Assembly: GCA_903930805.1 (NCBI GenBank)
Contig: CAIYZZ010000288.1
Location: 1-6,377, forward strand
Direction: 5' to 3'
DNA: 6,377 nt
Source of the DNA: an uncultured Rhodocyclaceae bacterium
Lineage (GTDB): Bacteria > Pseudomonadota > Gammaproteobacteria > Burkholderiales > Rhodocyclaceae
The notes beneath the pieces are model-generated. The model was not told where the DNA came from and did not search any database. It saw only the letters and a program-made list of their open reading frames with translations. Position numbers and translations under genes: made by a program. Of the stretch, positions 5,272-6,377 are shown piece after piece; the first letter of the stretch is position 1; every line of letters begins with the position of its first letter.

Positions 5272-6377
5272 TTATGCCTCCAGGGTCACGCTGGTTTTGG
5301 GCGCGCAAACGCAAAGCAGGCAGCTACCCGGCTCTGGATCAAAATCCGGCGGCTGATGGTAAGCCACCTCACCACTTTTTATCGTCGTCTGACAACTGCC
5401 GCAACCACCGGCACGGCATCCGGAATTGACCACAACCCCATTCGCCTCGGCAAATTCGAGCAAGCTACCGGATGCTGGCTGCCACGGTAGTTGCTTGCCC
5501 GACTTGCTGAAAGTCACGAAAATGTCACTCGCCGTTGCAGCGGGTTGCGGCAACGCTGGTGTCCGGCGCTTGATTGAAGCCGGGCCGAAAGCCTCGAAAT
5601 GGATGTGCACATCCGGCACGCCCCAATCCTCCAGCGCCGTCACCAGGCTTGCCATCATCGGCGTCGGGCCGCAGATGTAGAAGTGATAGGGCTTGAGCGG
5701 TAATTGGGTGCGTAGCAACTGAACGTCGACACGGCCGGCATGATGATAATCGCGTCCGACAACCTCTTCCGCCAGTGGGTCACTGAAACACAAGCGCAAA
5801 TGGAAGTTCGGGTGCGCCGCTGCCAACGCGTCAAGATGGGCCTTCATCACAACTTCACGGCCATGGCGCACGCCGTAGAACAACCAGACCTCGCGCCCGG
5901 GCTGCTCGGCCAGACACCAATTGAGCATGCTCAGCATCGGCGTGATGCCGATGCCACCACCGATCAACACCACCGGGGCATCGCTGCGGTCGATGTAGAA
6001 ATGCCCTGCTGGAGCGCGCACCTGCAAGTTGCTACCGACCGCGACATGATCGTGGAAAAAATTGGAAGAGCGCCCCGGTGGCAACTGGCTGTTCGCCGGC
6101 GCGGGCACACGCTTGATCGAGACGCGGTAGTGATCGGGACACGGCGCATCTGACAATGAATAGCAGCGGATTATCTGCTCGCTGTCACCCGCAGCCGTCG
6201 GCGCGTCAAGCCGGAAGGTCAGGAACTGCCCGGGCAGGAATGAAGGCAGAGGTTGCAAATCTTCCGGGACGAGATAAAACGAACAGACCGACTGCGCGGC
6301 ATCTTCGACCACCTTGCGGTCGACCCGGAAGTTACGGAAACCCGCCCAGGCGGCAACAGCGACCGGCACCTCTGCCA
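5272..6377 (-). CDS. FAD/NAD(P)H oxidoreductase with C-terminal [2Fe-2S] ferredoxin domain (5' end outside window)
   Basis: This is a cytoplasmic reductase of the ferredoxin-NADP reductase/phthalate dioxygenase reductase type, moving electrons between NAD(P)H and a one-electron partner through FAD and [2Fe-2S]. The frame runs off the right edge; numbers count from an in-frame GTG at 6369, which may or may not be the start. The FAD domain covers about 12-125 and has the flavin motif RCYSL (68-72) and SIKR (84-87). The NAD(P) domain covers about 130-262, with GGGIGITPM (137-145), CGPTPMM (233-239) and the terminal EAFGP (259-263). The plant-type ferredoxin domain covers about 283-365; its ligands are C318, C323, C326 and C353 (C-x4-C-x2-C, then C-x3-P). 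C350 and C355 flank the last ligand. No transmembrane helix is seen. Its gene leads into the cytochrome b gene with no gap, so the membrane cytochrome is its probable partner. An N-terminal fused domain outside the window is possible. Confidence 0.93.
   Translation of the reverse strand, partial: AEVPVAVAAWAGFRNFRVDRKVVEDAAQSVCSFYLVPEDLQPLPSFLPGQFLTFRLDAPTAAGDSEQIIRCYSLSDAPCPDHYRVSIKRVPAPANSQLPPGRSSNFFHDHVAVGSNLQVRAPAGHFYIDRSDAPVVLIGGGIGITPMLSMLNWCLAEQPGREVWLFYGVRHGREVVMKAHLDALAAAHPNFHLRLCFSDPLAEEVVGRDYHHAGRVDVQLLRTQLPLKPYHFYICGPTPMMASLVTALEDWGVPDVHIHFEAFGPASIKRRTPALPQPAATASDIFVTFSKSGKQLPWQPASGSLLEFAEANGVVVNSGCRAGGCGSCQTTIKSGEVAYHQPPDFDPEPGSCLLCVCAPKTSVTLEA
5277..5281 (-). promoter_or_regulatory. 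Strong Shine-Dalgarno sequence for cytochrome b inside the reductase 3' end
   Basis: GGAGG on the minus strand lies within the last codons of the reductase gene, 5 bp before the cytochrome b ATG at 5271. The reductase stop TAA (5274-5272) touches that ATG, so ribosomes finishing the first gene end on the start site of the second. Confidence 0.8.

Overview
The window looks like a chromosomal segment of a GC-rich Gram-negative bacterium, probably a proteobacterium. A beta- or gammaproteobacterium is my best guess, from the codon use, the periplasmic multihaem cytochrome and the lipoprotein. This is inference; no rRNA or other taxonomic marker is present. Nothing here suggests a mobile element, CRISPR array, tRNA or rRNA.

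Layout. Positions 1-2322 (+) hold the 3' part of a SNF2-family helicase gene that enters from the left edge. Everything else is on the minus strand and converges on it. Read in the direction of transcription from the right edge, the minus-strand genes are: (i) an FAD/NAD(P)H oxidoreductase with a C-terminal plant-type [2Fe-2S] domain (6377-5272, 5' end outside the window); (ii) a five-helix membrane cytochrome b (5271-4678); (iii) a small membrane-anchored octahaem cytochrome c (4681-3926); (iv) a cation diffusion facilitator (CDF) metal transporter (3917-2985). A clear intrinsic terminator follows at 2929-2904. After it come two small genes on the same strand, a 55-residue single-helix membrane protein (2831-2664) and an 89-residue lipoprotein (2638-2369).

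How the genes fit together. The first three genes are packed as stop-next-to-start (TAA directly followed by ATG) and a 4-bp ATGA overlap, and the CDF gene starts 8 bp after the cytochrome c stop. Together they resemble a complete electron path across the inner membrane: NAD(P)H, FAD and [2Fe-2S] in the cytoplasm, two b haems in the membrane, and eight c haems in the periplasm. The cytochrome b has the H-x13-H pattern in two helices, and the predicted topology puts the two His pairs at matching depths, which supports this model. The direction of electron flow, the terminal partner and the reason for including a metal transporter cannot be read from the sequence.

The most interesting part is this four-gene redox and metal-transport unit. 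Individual points worth checking are the Glu/Asn pair in helix 2 of the CDF protein, a T8 run just before the cytochrome b/c junction, and the Lys/Gly-rich tail of the octahaem cytochrome.
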